Origin: DATFRX01 sp035630615
Lineage (GTDB): Bacteria > Actinomycetota > Actinomycetes > Propionibacteriales > Nocardioidaceae
DNA: 64,000 nucleotides
Direction of reading: 5' to 3'
Assembly: GCA_035630615.1 (NCBI GenBank)
Contig: DASQKI010000019.1
Span: forward strand, 4,599-68,598
Shown here: in pieces, positions 1 to 7,903 of the stretch
Numbering within the stretch: position 1 is the first letter of the stretch
How the letters are laid out: each line of letters begins with the position of its first letter
Translations under genes and position numbers: made by a program
The notes under the pieces: model-generated
Database searches by the model: none
Told to the model about the DNA's origin: nothing
What the model saw: the letters and a program-made list of their open reading frames with translations, nothing else

Positions 1-998
1 AAGAAGTCGTCCACGACGTTCAGCCGTCCGGCCTCGACCGTTCGCTCGTACACGTCCTGTCCGACCGCCACGTCGAGCACGCCGAGCCCGAAAGGTGCGA
101 ACACCACCGGGCGATCGGTCGGTACGGTCACCCGCCCCGCCATCACGTCGCCCAACGTGCCGGCGAGGAAGTCCCGACCGCCGGTGACCTGCTCGGCAAG
201 ATGCGGGGACGTGTCGGCCTTCAGGCAGTGCTCGACGTCGTCGACGAGGTTGGTCGACGCGAGGACGACCTCCGGGGCCAGGTCGCGCAGCGACACGTGC
301 AGGACGACGGGGTGATGGGCGAACCACGACGGGTCGGTGATGTGCGGGCGTCCGGCAACGGTCGCGAACACCACCAGGTCGCTGGAACGGATGAGCTGCT
401 CGGCCCCGTCGTGGACGGTGATCCGGGTCGCCGAGTCGGTCCGCTCGAGGTAGCCGCGGAACCCGGCCGCACTGTCAGCGGACAGGTCGTGCACCCCCAC
501 CTCGTCGAACGACCACCCGGTCGCGGCCAGGAACGCATGGACGTAGCGCGCGATCAGCCCGGTGCCGAAGAACCCCACCCGGCTCGGCCGCGGGCGCCCC
601 TGGGTCAGCCAACCAGCCGCCGATGCCGCCATCGCCGCGGTCCGAGTGGCGCTGATGATCGACGCCTCCACGCAGGCAAAGGGGTAGCCGGTCGCGTGGT
701 CGTTGAGGATCAGGACGGCCGACGCCCGCGGCAGCCCGGTTGCGATGTTGTCGGGGAAGCTGGAGATCCATTTGAGCCCGTCCACCGGCGCCGGGCCGCC
801 GACCGCGGCGGGCAGCGCGATGATCCGCGCCGACGGGCGATCGGGGAAGCGCAGGAAGTACGACGGAGGGTTGACGGTGTCGCCGGCGCAGTGCAGGCGG
901 TACGTCGCCTCGACCAGGTCCACGATCTCCTTCTCGCGGCCGGCCAGCGCCTCGCGTACCTGCGCACCGGAGATCACCGCGAACGACGGGGCGCTCAT
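1..998 (-). CDS. sbnB: SbnB-like 2,3-diaminopropionate biosynthesis dehydrogenase (3' end cut by window edge)
   Basis: It belongs to the ornithine cyclodeaminase/mu-crystallin family, SbnB branch. SbnB oxidatively releases L-2,3-diaminopropionate (Dap) and 2-oxoglutarate from N-(2-amino-2-carboxyethyl)-glutamate, using NAD, and normally works with SbnA. Reading the minus strand from the ATG at 998 gives 332 codons without a stop, against about 335-340 for the family, so only the last few residues are missing. SbnB-type blocks visible include KWISSFPDN (about residue 76), LILNDHATGYPFACVEASII and the Rossmann turn VGFFGTGLIARYV. The start overlaps the stop of the upstream dioxygenase by ATGA, so the two are co-translated. 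An sbnA partner would be expected just beyond the left edge but is not visible. Family assignment is strong; the substrate follows from the family. Confidence 0.88.
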   Translation of the reverse strand, partial: MSAPSFAVISGAQVREALAGREKEIVDLVEATYRLHCAGDTVNPPSYFLRFPDRPSARIIALPAAVGGPAPVDGLKWISSFPDNIATGLPRASAVLILNDHATGYPFACVEASIISATRTAAMAASAAGWLTQGRPRPSRVGFFGTGLIARYVHAFLAATGWSFDEVGVHDLSADSAAGFRGYLERTDSATRITVHDGAEQLIRSSDLVVFATVAGRPHITDPSWFAHHPVVLHVSLRDLAPEVVLASTNLVDDVEHCLKADTSPHLAEQVTGGRDFLAGTLGDVMAGRVTVPTDRPVVFAPFGLGVLDVAVGQDVYERTVEAGRLNVVDDF

Positions 999-1981
999 CG
1001 GTCGGTCCCCATCGCGTTGTTGGTCGGATCGGCCATCGCGACCCGCACCTCGCGGGACCCGTCGTACGCCTCGCGGCTGTGGGCGGTGCGGATGTTGTCG
1101 ACGAGCAGCAGGTCGCCGGCCCGCCACGGCTCCCGAACCGTGTAGGCGTCGTAGACGTCGTTGAGCAGCCGCACGACGTCCGCGCCGATCGGGTCGCCGT
1201 TGCCGAAGCTAGTCGTGAACGGCAGCCGCTCGGCGCCGTAGACGTCCACGAGGTAGTCGCGTATCTCCGGGTCCATCGTCCTCTCGCTGAGGAACGCGAC
1301 CTGGTTGAACCAGCAACGCGCCCCGGTCACCGGGTGCTGGACGACGGCAGGGCGTCGCTGCCTGGTGCGCAGCCCGCCGTCGGGCAGCCACTCGACCTCG
1401 ATCTGATTGGCCCGGCAGTAGCGCTCGACCGCACCGACGTCGCCGGTCCCGAACGCATCGGCGACGGACGCCCCGACGTCGCCGTGGTACGACCGGGTGA
1501 GTAGCCAGCCCTCGCGTTCGAAGCGGGCCACCAGGCCCGGCGGCAGCGCGTCCAAGACCGTCGGCGCGTCGGCGAGAGCGGTCGCTCCACCGGTCGCCGG
1601 TGGCGTCAGGCAGGCGAACAACATCAGGCCAGGCACCTCGGTGCGATAGCTCAGCTCGTGGTGCATGCACATCGGCTGGTTCGGTGGCCAGGCCGGTGAG
1701 GAGTAGACGCCTTCGGCGTACGACTGTCGGACGGCGAAGGCCTCCCGCTCGGTCATCAGGTCGCCGCCCAGCCGACGAAAGACCGCGTCGACCCCGGCGG
1801 GTTCGGACAACCCGAGGCCGCGGACCAGGGCCGCGCCGTACTCGAGGACGACCGCGCGCAGTGCCGGTCGGTTCAGGTCGACCCAGCCCGCCGGGTCGTC
1901 CACCGTCCCGACGCGGACGATCGGCGGCCGTTCGGCGGTCAACTCCAGGCCGAGCAAGGACATCGGAGTAGAGGTGGGCAT
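995..1981 (-). CDS. SyrP/TauD-type Fe(II)/2-oxoglutarate-dependent dioxygenase
   Basis: A 328-residue TauD/TfdA-fold oxygenase. These enzymes couple 2-oxoglutarate decarboxylation to hydroxylation (or epoxidation, desaturation) of a C-H bond; SyrP-like members often act on amino acids held on NRPS carrier proteins. Visible features are the HxE metal dyad in MHHELSYR (H107, E109), the distal metal His in RTAHSREAYDG (H301) and the following Arg pair (R310/R313) expected to bind 2-oxoglutarate. It lies between the NRPS gene (16 bp gap) and sbnB (ATGA overlap). By context the substrate may be Dap, free or carrier-bound, giving a beta-hydroxylated product; this is inference. Catalytic residues look intact. 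Confidence 0.85.
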   Translation of the reverse strand: MPTSTPMSLLGLELTAERPPIVRVGTVDDPAGWVDLNRPALRAVVLEYGAALVRGLGLSEPAGVDAVFRRLGGDLMTEREAFAVRQSYAEGVYSSPAWPPNQPMCMHHELSYRTEVPGLMLFACLTPPATGGATALADAPTVLDALPPGLVARFEREGWLLTRSYHGDVGASVADAFGTGDVGAVERYCRANQIEVEWLPDGGLRTRQRRPAVVQHPVTGARCWFNQVAFLSERTMDPEIRDYLVDVYGAERLPFTTSFGNGDPIGADVVRLLNDVYDAYTVREPWRAGDLLLVDNIRTAHSREAYDGSREVRVAMADPTNNAMGTDR

Positions 1982-1997
1982 GTCGCTTCCCTTTCGT

Positions 1998-4352
1998 TCA
2001 GTTCTCGCGTCGGTCGATCTCGGCGGCCAGGTCGGCGAGGACGGGGCGGCGGGTGACGTCCTCGAGGGAGACCGTCCGCCGCAGGGTGACCACGAGCTTC
2101 ACGGCCACGAGCGACGTGCCGCCGCGCTCGAAGAAGTGGTCGCGGCGGCCGATCTGGTCGACCGGGACGCCGAGCACCGTCGCCCACGCCGCCGCCAGTC
2201 GCCGCTCGGTCGAGGTCCGTGGCGCGTCGAGGTCCGGCGATCCGCCGTCGAGGTCAGCGGCCAGTTGGGCCAGCGCTTTCCGGTCGATCTTGCCGTTGGC
2301 GTTCAGGGGCAGGCTGTCCCGCCAATGGACGGCCGCCGGAAGCATGTAGTCGGGCAGCCACTGACCGAGGCGGTCGCGGAGTTGGTGGGCCTCCAGTCGC
2401 CGGCCCGAACAGAACGCCACCAGTTGCTTGCTCCCACCGGCCGGCTCGGCGACGACCGCCGCGGCCTGGCCGACTCCCGGCAGCCGGACCAGCGCGTTCT
2501 CGACGTCACCGATCTCGATCCGGAAGCCGGAGACCTTCACCTGCGCGTCCCGCCGGCCGAGGAACTCCAAGCTGGCGTCCGGACGCCACCGGCCGAAGTC
2601 GCCGCTGCGATAGAGCCGCTCGCCCGGTCGGTACGGGTCGGTCAGGAACGCCCGTCGCGTCCGGTCGGGGTCGTTGACGTACCCCCGGCCGACGCAGACG
2701 CCTGAGAAGACGATCTCCCCCGGCGCGCCGAGCGGCACCAGAGCCAGCTCCTCGTCGACGACGTAGACGCCGACGTTGTTGACGGGCCGACCGAGCGGGA
2801 CCCGCGACCCGGCGGGCGCCCGGTCCATCACCTCGTGGTTGGTGTCGTCCGACGTCTCGGTCAGGCCGTAGGCGTTGACCAGCGTGGTCCCGGGCCGCGC
2901 GGCGAACCAGCGCCGGGCCAGCTCCATCGGCAGCGCCTCGCCCGTGACCGACACGCACCGCAGGTCCGAAAGCGGCCGCGGATTCTCCTCGAGGTACGCG
3001 AGCACCGCGTCGAGGTAGGACGGCACCACCTGGAGCACGCTCACCCGGCCGTCGACGATCGTGTCGACGAAGCGCTCGACGTCGAGGACAGCCTCCTGCT
3101 CCACGACTCTCGTATGGCCACCGACCGGCAGCGCCGACACGAGCTGCCACAGCGAGATGTCGAAGCATTGCGGTGCGGTCTGCGCGACGACGTCGGTGGC
3201 GTCGATCCGCAGGTCGTCGATCTTGGCGTAGAGGTGGTTGAGCAGGCCTGCGTGCTCGCACATCGCGCCTTTCGGCTCGCCGGTGGAGCCCGAGGTGAAG
3301 TAGAGGTAGGCGAGCTGGTCGGCGGTGACGTCGATGCCGAGATCGCCGGTGGAGTCGCCCTCGGAGTACGCCGTCTCGACCCACACCGCCTCGGTTCCCG
3401 GCACCGTACGGAGGGCGCGGTCGAGGTTCGCCGTGCTGCCCGACTCGGTCAGCGCCAGCCGACAGTCGGCCCGGTTCAGCATGGTCGCGATCCGCTCGGC
3501 CGGGAAATGCGGCTCGATCGGCAGGTAGCAGCCGCCGGCCTTGAACACCGCGAGCACGGCGGCCGCCCAGTCGAGGTTCCGCTCGGTCACGACCGCGACG
3601 ACGTCCTCCCGGCGCAGTCCGCGGGCGAGCAGTGCCCGACCCAGGCGGTTGGCGCGGGAGTTGAGGTCTCGGTAGGTCCACCGCCGGTCGCCGTGCGCCA
3701 CCGCGACTGCGTCCGGGTCGGTCCGGACCCGCTGCTCGAACAGCTCGTGGACTCGGCGGTCGGGCAGCTCCCGACACGGTCCGGCGAGGCCATCGAGCTG
3801 GTGACGCACCTCGGCGACGGACAACAGCTCCGCCCGTCGAGGATCGGCGTCCGGAGCGGCGGCGATCCGGGCCAGTGCGATTCGGTGATAGCCGGCGATC
3901 CGAGCCGCGGCTTCGGAGTCGAGCCGGTCGGTGCGGTAGCACAGCCGCAGGCCGTCCGGCGGCACGTACGTCACGCGCAGCACCGTCGAGTCGGCCAGGG
4001 CGGTTTCGGCCGCGCAGCTCGCGTCGACGTCGACCTCGTACTCGGCCCCGGCGTCGAGCGGGTCGGCATCAGCCGCCGCCACGACCAGTTCGCGCCAGGT
4101 GTCGACCGCGGTCGACAGGCGACACGACGTCGGCGGCCCGCCGGAGGCCGGGACGTGCCCGGTTGTCACGACGCGCTCTCCGGACAGGGCGGCCAGGACG
4201 ACGGCGTGGGCCGCCAGCAGCACCGCGCCGAGATCGACGTCCAGCTCAGTGGCCAGGCGTCGCAGCGCCGTCAGATGGTCGGCGGGGATCGACACCGAGT
4301 GCTCGGCAACGCCAGCCACCGGATCGAGGGTCCAGGTCGGGATCGCGGTCAT
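1998..4352 (-). CDS. Stand-alone NRPS: partial condensation remnant, adenylation, thiolation (C*-A-T), predicted to load a short diamino acid
   Basis: A 784-residue protein. Residues 1 to about 190 resemble the C-terminal lobe of a condensation domain but contain no HHxxxDG, so no catalysis is expected there. Residues about 200-700 form an adenylation domain with A3 YFTSGSTGEPKG (351), A4 CFDISLWQ (396), A5 NAYGLTET (493), A7 YRSGDFGRW (581), A8 GRRDAQVKVSGFRIEIGD and A10 NANGKIDRK (684, catalytic K688). A thiolation domain ends the protein with FFERGGTSLVAV, Ser747 carrying phosphopantetheine. My manual pocket alignment to GrsA-PheA gives D398 I399 W402 Q441 S468 T470 A494 D502 D503 K688. 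The paired acidic residues suit a basic side chain, and the code resembles what I remember for diaminobutyrate-activating domains. SbnB next door points to diaminopropionate. The start overlaps the upstream stop by ATGA. There is no thioesterase. Confidence 0.87.
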   Translation of the reverse strand: MTAIPTWTLDPVAGVAEHSVSIPADHLTALRRLATELDVDLGAVLLAAHAVVLAALSGERVVTTGHVPASGGPPTSCRLSTAVDTWRELVVAAADADPLDAGAEYEVDVDASCAAETALADSTVLRVTYVPPDGLRLCYRTDRLDSEAAARIAGYHRIALARIAAAPDADPRRAELLSVAEVRHQLDGLAGPCRELPDRRVHELFEQRVRTDPDAVAVAHGDRRWTYRDLNSRANRLGRALLARGLRREDVVAVVTERNLDWAAAVLAVFKAGGCYLPIEPHFPAERIATMLNRADCRLALTESGSTANLDRALRTVPGTEAVWVETAYSEGDSTGDLGIDVTADQLAYLYFTSGSTGEPKGAMCEHAGLLNHLYAKIDDLRIDATDVVAQTAPQCFDISLWQLVSALPVGGHTRVVEQEAVLDVERFVDTIVDGRVSVLQVVPSYLDAVLAYLEENPRPLSDLRCVSVTGEALPMELARRWFAARPGTTLVNAYGLTETSDDTNHEVMDRAPAGSRVPLGRPVNNVGVYVVDEELALVPLGAPGEIVFSGVCVGRGYVNDPDRTRRAFLTDPYRPGERLYRSGDFGRWRPDASLEFLGRRDAQVKVSGFRIEIGDVENALVRLPGVGQAAAVVAEPAGGSKQLVAFCSGRRLEAHQLRDRLGQWLPDYMLPAAVHWRDSLPLNANGKIDRKALAQLAADLDGGSPDLDAPRTSTERRLAAAWATVLGVPVDQIGRRDHFFERGGTSLVAVKLVVTLRRTVSLEDVTRRPVLADLAAEIDRREN

Positions 4353-6823
4353 CGGCTGCTCCCTTCAAGCTCGCGGGCCGGGTTGCCGCCCCAGTGCGTG
4401 TGCGCGGGGATGTCGGCGCCTTTCATCACGAACGAGTCGGGAGCGATGACGGCGCCGTCGTCGATCGCGACGCCGTAGTGGACGAGCGCGCCCACACCGA
4501 CCGTGCAGCCGGCCCCGATCGAGACGCGGTCGGACTTGAAGCTGCCGTCCTCCTGCGAATGGGGCTGGACGATGCTCCCCGTGTTGAGCACGCAGTCGTC
4601 CCCGATGGCGACGAGGGTCTTCTCGATCATGAGACAGCCGTCGTCGAAGACCCGAGCGCCGATCCGTACGCCCAGGAGCCGCCAGACCATGCCCTTGAAC
4701 GGAGTGCCGTTGAGGAGGCGCGGCGGCTCCGTGCTGAGCTTCCAGTAGCGCTCGTGCCACCAGAAGTACGGGTCGTAGATCGAGCAGTACCGGGGTCGAA
4801 GCGACCGGAAGCCGGTGCTGGCCCGTTCGACCAGGACGGAGTAGCCGAGGCCGAACACCAGGGCCGCGAGGCTGGCTCCGGCAATCGCGGCGGCGCCGAG
4901 CGAGTCGTAGAGGTCGGCGGCGGTCAGACCGATGATCGTGAGTGCGACGACGAAGATCCACTGGACGAGCAGGACGAGCGCCATCGTGCGTACGTTGTGG
5001 CGGGTCTTCGCGGCCAACCGCAGACGGAACTCAGGTCCGGTCCGCAGGTGGTCGAACTGTCGGTCCCGCTGTACCGTTCGCGGGATCTCGAAGCTCGGCG
5101 ATCCCAGGAGGCCGACGCCCTCGCGTACCGCACCGTCGACCGGGACCAGCACCTTCGTCGCGAGCAGGCAGTCGTCTCCGGTCCGACCTTGAGCGGGATA
5201 GACGATGTTGTTACCGAGGAAGTTGCGGGACCCGATCCTCGCCCGGGACAGCCGGAACGACGTGCTCGAGTAGTCGGCGTTGAGCATCGCCAGGCCGTCG
5301 GCCACTATCGTCCCGGTTCCGACCGAGCAGAGGTACGGGTTGTCGTGCCGGGTGTCCAGGCCGAAGTTCGACCCGGTCTGCTCGACGGGCGTCAGGTCGT
5401 ACCCGACGCCACGGAGGTAGGGCACGATTGCGGCGCTGTCGCCGAAGAGGACGCCGAAGAACCGGACGTTGGTGAGTCGCGCGACGGCCCGATGCAGTCC
5501 GTAGTGCAGGCCATACAACGGATACACCCGACCGGGTCGGATCGCGAGCTGCAGCAGTCGCGGGATGGTGATGACGACGAGGAGACCGACCAGCGCGCCA
5601 CCGAAGAAGAGGACGGCCGACCCGATCAGAGCGTCCCAGTAGAGGGCCCGGCTCGTGAGAGCCAGCGGCCCCGACCCGATTAGGCCGCGCAGCCGCGGGA
5701 CCCCCTCGATCAGCAGCGTCAGACCGCCGATCGCGATCGGCAACTGCAGCAGCACGATCTTGACCAGCTGCGCCATCGAGTAGCCGACCCGACGTACGGC
5801 GCCGCACCGTGCCGGGTCGACCCGCCCGTAGTCCACGTCGGTCGGCTCGGCCGGTGAGCCGTTTCGATGCTCGCCGGCCGCGACCGCCTGCCCGGCATGC
5901 AGCGAGGACGCGTGGGCGAGCTGCGCACGGTCGCCCAGCGACGTGTCGATGTCGAGGACCGAAGCCTCGCCGACGAACGAGCCGGCGCCGAGGGAGACCG
6001 CCCCGATCTCGATCTCACCGGCCCTCGCCCGATAGCAGCCGAAGTACGCCGCCGGCCGGATCACCGCGCCGTCGCCGATGGTGAGTAGGTCGGTGCACAC
6101 CGGCACGTTGCGCGAGAAGATCGCGACGCCACGGCCTACCTTCGCGCCCAGGGCCCGCAGATAGAGCGGGTAGAGCGGTGTGCCGGCGAACAGGACCAGC
6201 GGGCTCGTTCGGACCAGCGTGGCCACCAGCCAGAACCGGACGTAGGCCAGGCTCCACAGCCGGACCCGGCCGGACCGCCACCGACCGATCAGCGCCCACT
6301 TCGCCAGGATCGGGAGGACGCTCAGGCCGACGAAGGTGATCGCCCCGAAGCCGACGGCCCGCAGGTAGACGTCGACGACCCCGGAGCCGGCCGACATCCA
6401 TTCGTACCCGCCGGCCACGACCAGAGCGAGCCCGACGGCCGCGGAGACCAGAAGCAGCAGCTGCAGGGCGCCGCAGAGGACGTACTGCCAGGTCCGGATC
6501 GGCGGCGCGGCTGGTGTCGCTTGCGGGATCGTGGTCGTCTCCGGCCGGTCCGAGACGACCGCCGGATCGCCATCGCGGGCCACCTCCGCCGCCAGATCCC
6601 GGATCGTGGGGTGACGATAGACCTGCTTGATCGACACCGCAGGCAGGTCGGCGTCCTTGCGGATCCGGGCGCAGAAGTGGGCCATCACCAGCGAGTCGGC
6701 GCCGAGGTCGTCGAAGAAGTGGCTGTCCGGGTCGACCCGCTGGTCTGCCACCAGGGACGTGAGGAGCTCGGCCAACCGGTGCTCGACGGCCGGCTGGGTC
6801 GACGCCGCGATCTCGAGGCTCAT
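4349..6823 (-). CDS. Carrier protein fused to multi-pass membrane, triple left-handed beta-helix module (Pls C-terminal-like)
   Basis: An 824-residue protein. Residues about 10-85 are an acyl/peptidyl carrier (FFDDLGADSLVMAH, Ser44 as phosphopantetheine site). Hydrophobic segments follow near 112-145, 155-185, 205-225, 360-440 and 635-690, separating three hexapeptide-repeat (left-handed beta-helix) blocks near 235-330, 540-610 and 720-820; the last ends in WGGNPAREL. This alternation of membrane helices and three tandem soluble domains is the layout described for the C-terminal part of epsilon-polylysine synthetase Pls, whose three domains join monomers. Here the adenylation domain is encoded by the next gene instead of being fused. 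The start is chosen at 6823 because it gives an ATGA overlap with the PPTase stop; the longer reading frame up to 7045 would overlap that gene by more than 220 bp. It likely acts in the membrane. Confidence 0.85.
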   Translation of the reverse strand: MSLEIAASTQPAVEHRLAELLTSLVADQRVDPDSHFFDDLGADSLVMAHFCARIRKDADLPAVSIKQVYRHPTIRDLAAEVARDGDPAVVSDRPETTTIPQATPAAPPIRTWQYVLCGALQLLLLVSAAVGLALVVAGGYEWMSAGSGVVDVYLRAVGFGAITFVGLSVLPILAKWALIGRWRSGRVRLWSLAYVRFWLVATLVRTSPLVLFAGTPLYPLYLRALGAKVGRGVAIFSRNVPVCTDLLTIGDGAVIRPAAYFGCYRARAGEIEIGAVSLGAGSFVGEASVLDIDTSLGDRAQLAHASSLHAGQAVAAGEHRNGSPAEPTDVDYGRVDPARCGAVRRVGYSMAQLVKIVLLQLPIAIGGLTLLIEGVPRLRGLIGSGPLALTSRALYWDALIGSAVLFFGGALVGLLVVITIPRLLQLAIRPGRVYPLYGLHYGLHRAVARLTNVRFFGVLFGDSAAIVPYLRGVGYDLTPVEQTGSNFGLDTRHDNPYLCSVGTGTIVADGLAMLNADYSSTSFRLSRARIGSRNFLGNNIVYPAQGRTGDDCLLATKVLVPVDGAVREGVGLLGSPSFEIPRTVQRDRQFDHLRTGPEFRLRLAAKTRHNVRTMALVLLVQWIFVVALTIIGLTAADLYDSLGAAAIAGASLAALVFGLGYSVLVERASTGFRSLRPRYCSIYDPYFWWHERYWKLSTEPPRLLNGTPFKGMVWRLLGVRIGARVFDDGCLMIEKTLVAIGDDCVLNTGSIVQPHSQEDGSFKSDRVSIGAGCTVGVGALVHYGVAIDDGAVIAPDSFVMKGADIPAHTHWGGNPARELEGSSR

Positions 6824-7566
6824 GACGACCGAGTCCGAACCGAGCGGCCATGCGACGGTCGACCGAGGGTCGCGACCGCAACGATCAGGCCGCGCCCGAC
6901 GGCCCATCGCCCGTCCATCCGGGTCATTTCGAGGCCGGCCGCGGTCGGCGCTGGCACGGTCAGGTGCGCCCGGAACCTGCCGTCGGGGTGCACCTCGAGA
7001 GCGACGTCGGCGAAGCCGAGCCAGCGCCGAGTGAGCGGGAACCACGCCTTGTAGACCGCCTCCTTCGCGCAGAACAGGAGGCGGTCCCAGTGCAGCCGCG
7101 GGTACGCCTGGGCGAGAACGAGGTGCTCGATCCGCTCGTCGTCTCGCAGGACCAGGTCGAGTGTCGACGGGGGTAGCGGGGCGTGCGGCTCGGCGTCGAT
7201 GCCGAGTCCGGCCAGGTCAGTGGCGTAGGCGACCGCGGCGGCCCGGTAGCCCGCACAATGCGTCATGCTGCCGACGACACCGGTCGGCCAGAGGGGTACG
7301 CCGTCCGCGTCCGGGAGCACCGGGGCCGCCGGCACGCCGATCCGCAGCAAGGCCTGCCGAGCGCAGTAGCGGACCGTGCCGAACTCGCGGCGGCGCTCGT
7401 CGCCGGCGGAGCGGACCACGCGAGCCTCGGCCGGATACATCGTCGACTCCGGCACGTCGGCGAACAGCTCGGCGCCGGCTGCCACCGACATCAGCCACTC
7501 GATCATCCCCGGACCGGCCGGGCCGGGCGGACCAGCCGGGCGAGGCGGTGAGGATGTCTTGGTCAT
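6820..7566 (-). CDS. Sfp/EntD-type 4'-phosphopantetheinyl transferase
   Basis: A 248-residue enzyme that transfers phosphopantetheine from CoA to carrier-protein serines. Family motifs are GSMTHCAGYRAAAVA, the Mg-binding GLGIDAEP (D and E ligands) and FCAKEAVYKAWFPLTRRWLGF with the third acidic ligand in KEAVYKA. It is the first gene of the minus-strand operon and overlaps the downstream carrier-protein gene by ATGA. It is therefore well placed to activate both carrier domains of the operon (Ser44 and Ser747 of the two following proteins). The N-terminal 20 residues are Pro/Gly-rich and dispensable-looking, and an internal Met at about residue 21 is an alternative start. Assignment is firm; the exact carrier specificity is inferred from context. 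Confidence 0.9.
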   Translation of the reverse strand: MTKTSSPPRPAGPPGPAGPGMIEWLMSVAAGAELFADVPESTMYPAEARVVRSAGDERRREFGTVRYCARQALLRIGVPAAPVLPDADGVPLWPTGVVGSMTHCAGYRAAAVAYATDLAGLGIDAEPHAPLPPSTLDLVLRDDERIEHLVLAQAYPRLHWDRLLFCAKEAVYKAWFPLTRRWLGFADVALEVHPDGRFRAHLTVPAPTAAGLEMTRMDGRWAVGRGLIVAVATLGRPSHGRSVRTRSS

Positions 7567-7610
7567 GCGGCCATCGTCGGCTCAGGACGTGAGGTCCGGA
7601 TGAACCGTTT

Positions 7611-7626
7611 ATGAGGCCGTCCTCAT
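7611..7626. promoter_or_regulatory. Perfect 6-bp inverted repeat upstream of the biosynthetic operon
   Basis: ATGAGG-CCGT-CCTCAT lies 45 bp upstream of the phosphopantetheinyl transferase start. It could be an operator or a short hairpin in the leader. No regulator in view can be assigned to it, although an AraC-type remnant lies immediately beyond. Confidence 0.35.
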
Positions 7627-7648
7627 GAGCCGTTCGCCCCGCGAGCCG

Positions 7649-7729
7649 TCAGCGTTGGTGGGCACCGGGCGTATGGCCGAAGGCCCGCCGAAAGACGTCG
7701 ATGAAAGCGCTCGCCGACGACCAGCCCGA
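7649..7729 (-). pseudogene. C-terminal remnant of an AraC-family regulator
   Basis: The last 26 codons before a TGA on the minus strand read as the end of the second helix-turn-helix of AraC regulators: SGWSSASAFIDVF followed by RRAFGHTPGAHQR. Upstream of this block the frame loses any AraC similarity, and no complete DNA-binding domain or sensor domain exists in the 337-bp gap between the PPTase gene and the next operon. I read it as a decayed gene whose 5' part has been lost. A full AraC gene would need about 800 bp more. It may once have controlled the adjacent biosynthetic operon. Confidence 0.6.
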
Positions 7730-7790
7730 TCGCGCGCGCGTCCGAGGTGAGGCGGTCAGGACGCGCAATCTCGGCCCCAAGGTTGGCGAC

Positions 7791-7804
7791 CGCAATCGGT
7801 TGCG
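7791..7804. promoter_or_regulatory. LacI-type operator, upstream copy
   Basis: CGCAATCGGTTGCG is a near-palindrome with the central pattern typical of LacI/GalR-family operators (GCAANCGNTTGC). It is the reverse complement, over 12 core bases, of the second copy 79 bp downstream. No LacI gene is present in the window. Confidence 0.55.
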
Positions 7805-7840
7805 CTCGTAACATCGCGACGGTGGGACGAAGCCCGCATC

Positions 7841-7870
7841 TTGACGCGTGGCTTTCGCCGAGTCAGTATT
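7841..7870 (+). promoter_or_regulatory. Possible promoter of the dehydrogenase operon
   Basis: TTGACG at 7841-7846 is followed after 18 bp by AGTATT at 7865-7870. The proposed -10 abuts the downstream LacI-type operator, so binding there would block transcription start. The -10 match is weak. Confidence 0.35.
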
Positions 7871-7883
7871 GCAACCGATTGCA
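7870..7883. promoter_or_regulatory. LacI-type operator, downstream copy
   Basis: TGCAACCGATTGCA ends 20 bp before the first start codon of the operon. Together with the copy at 7791 it brackets the likely promoter, an arrangement that permits repression by looping. Sites of this form are bound by LacI/GalR-family repressors in general; the actual regulator is unknown. Confidence 0.6.
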
Positions 7884-7903
7884 GTCAAGCCGGGAGAGTG
7901 CAC

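Noticed and set aside
2835..5683. Plus-strand open frames of more than 500 codons opposite the NRPS and membrane-protein genes
   Set aside because: They are shadows of conserved minus-strand coding sequence; no ribosome-binding site or recognisable domain is present.
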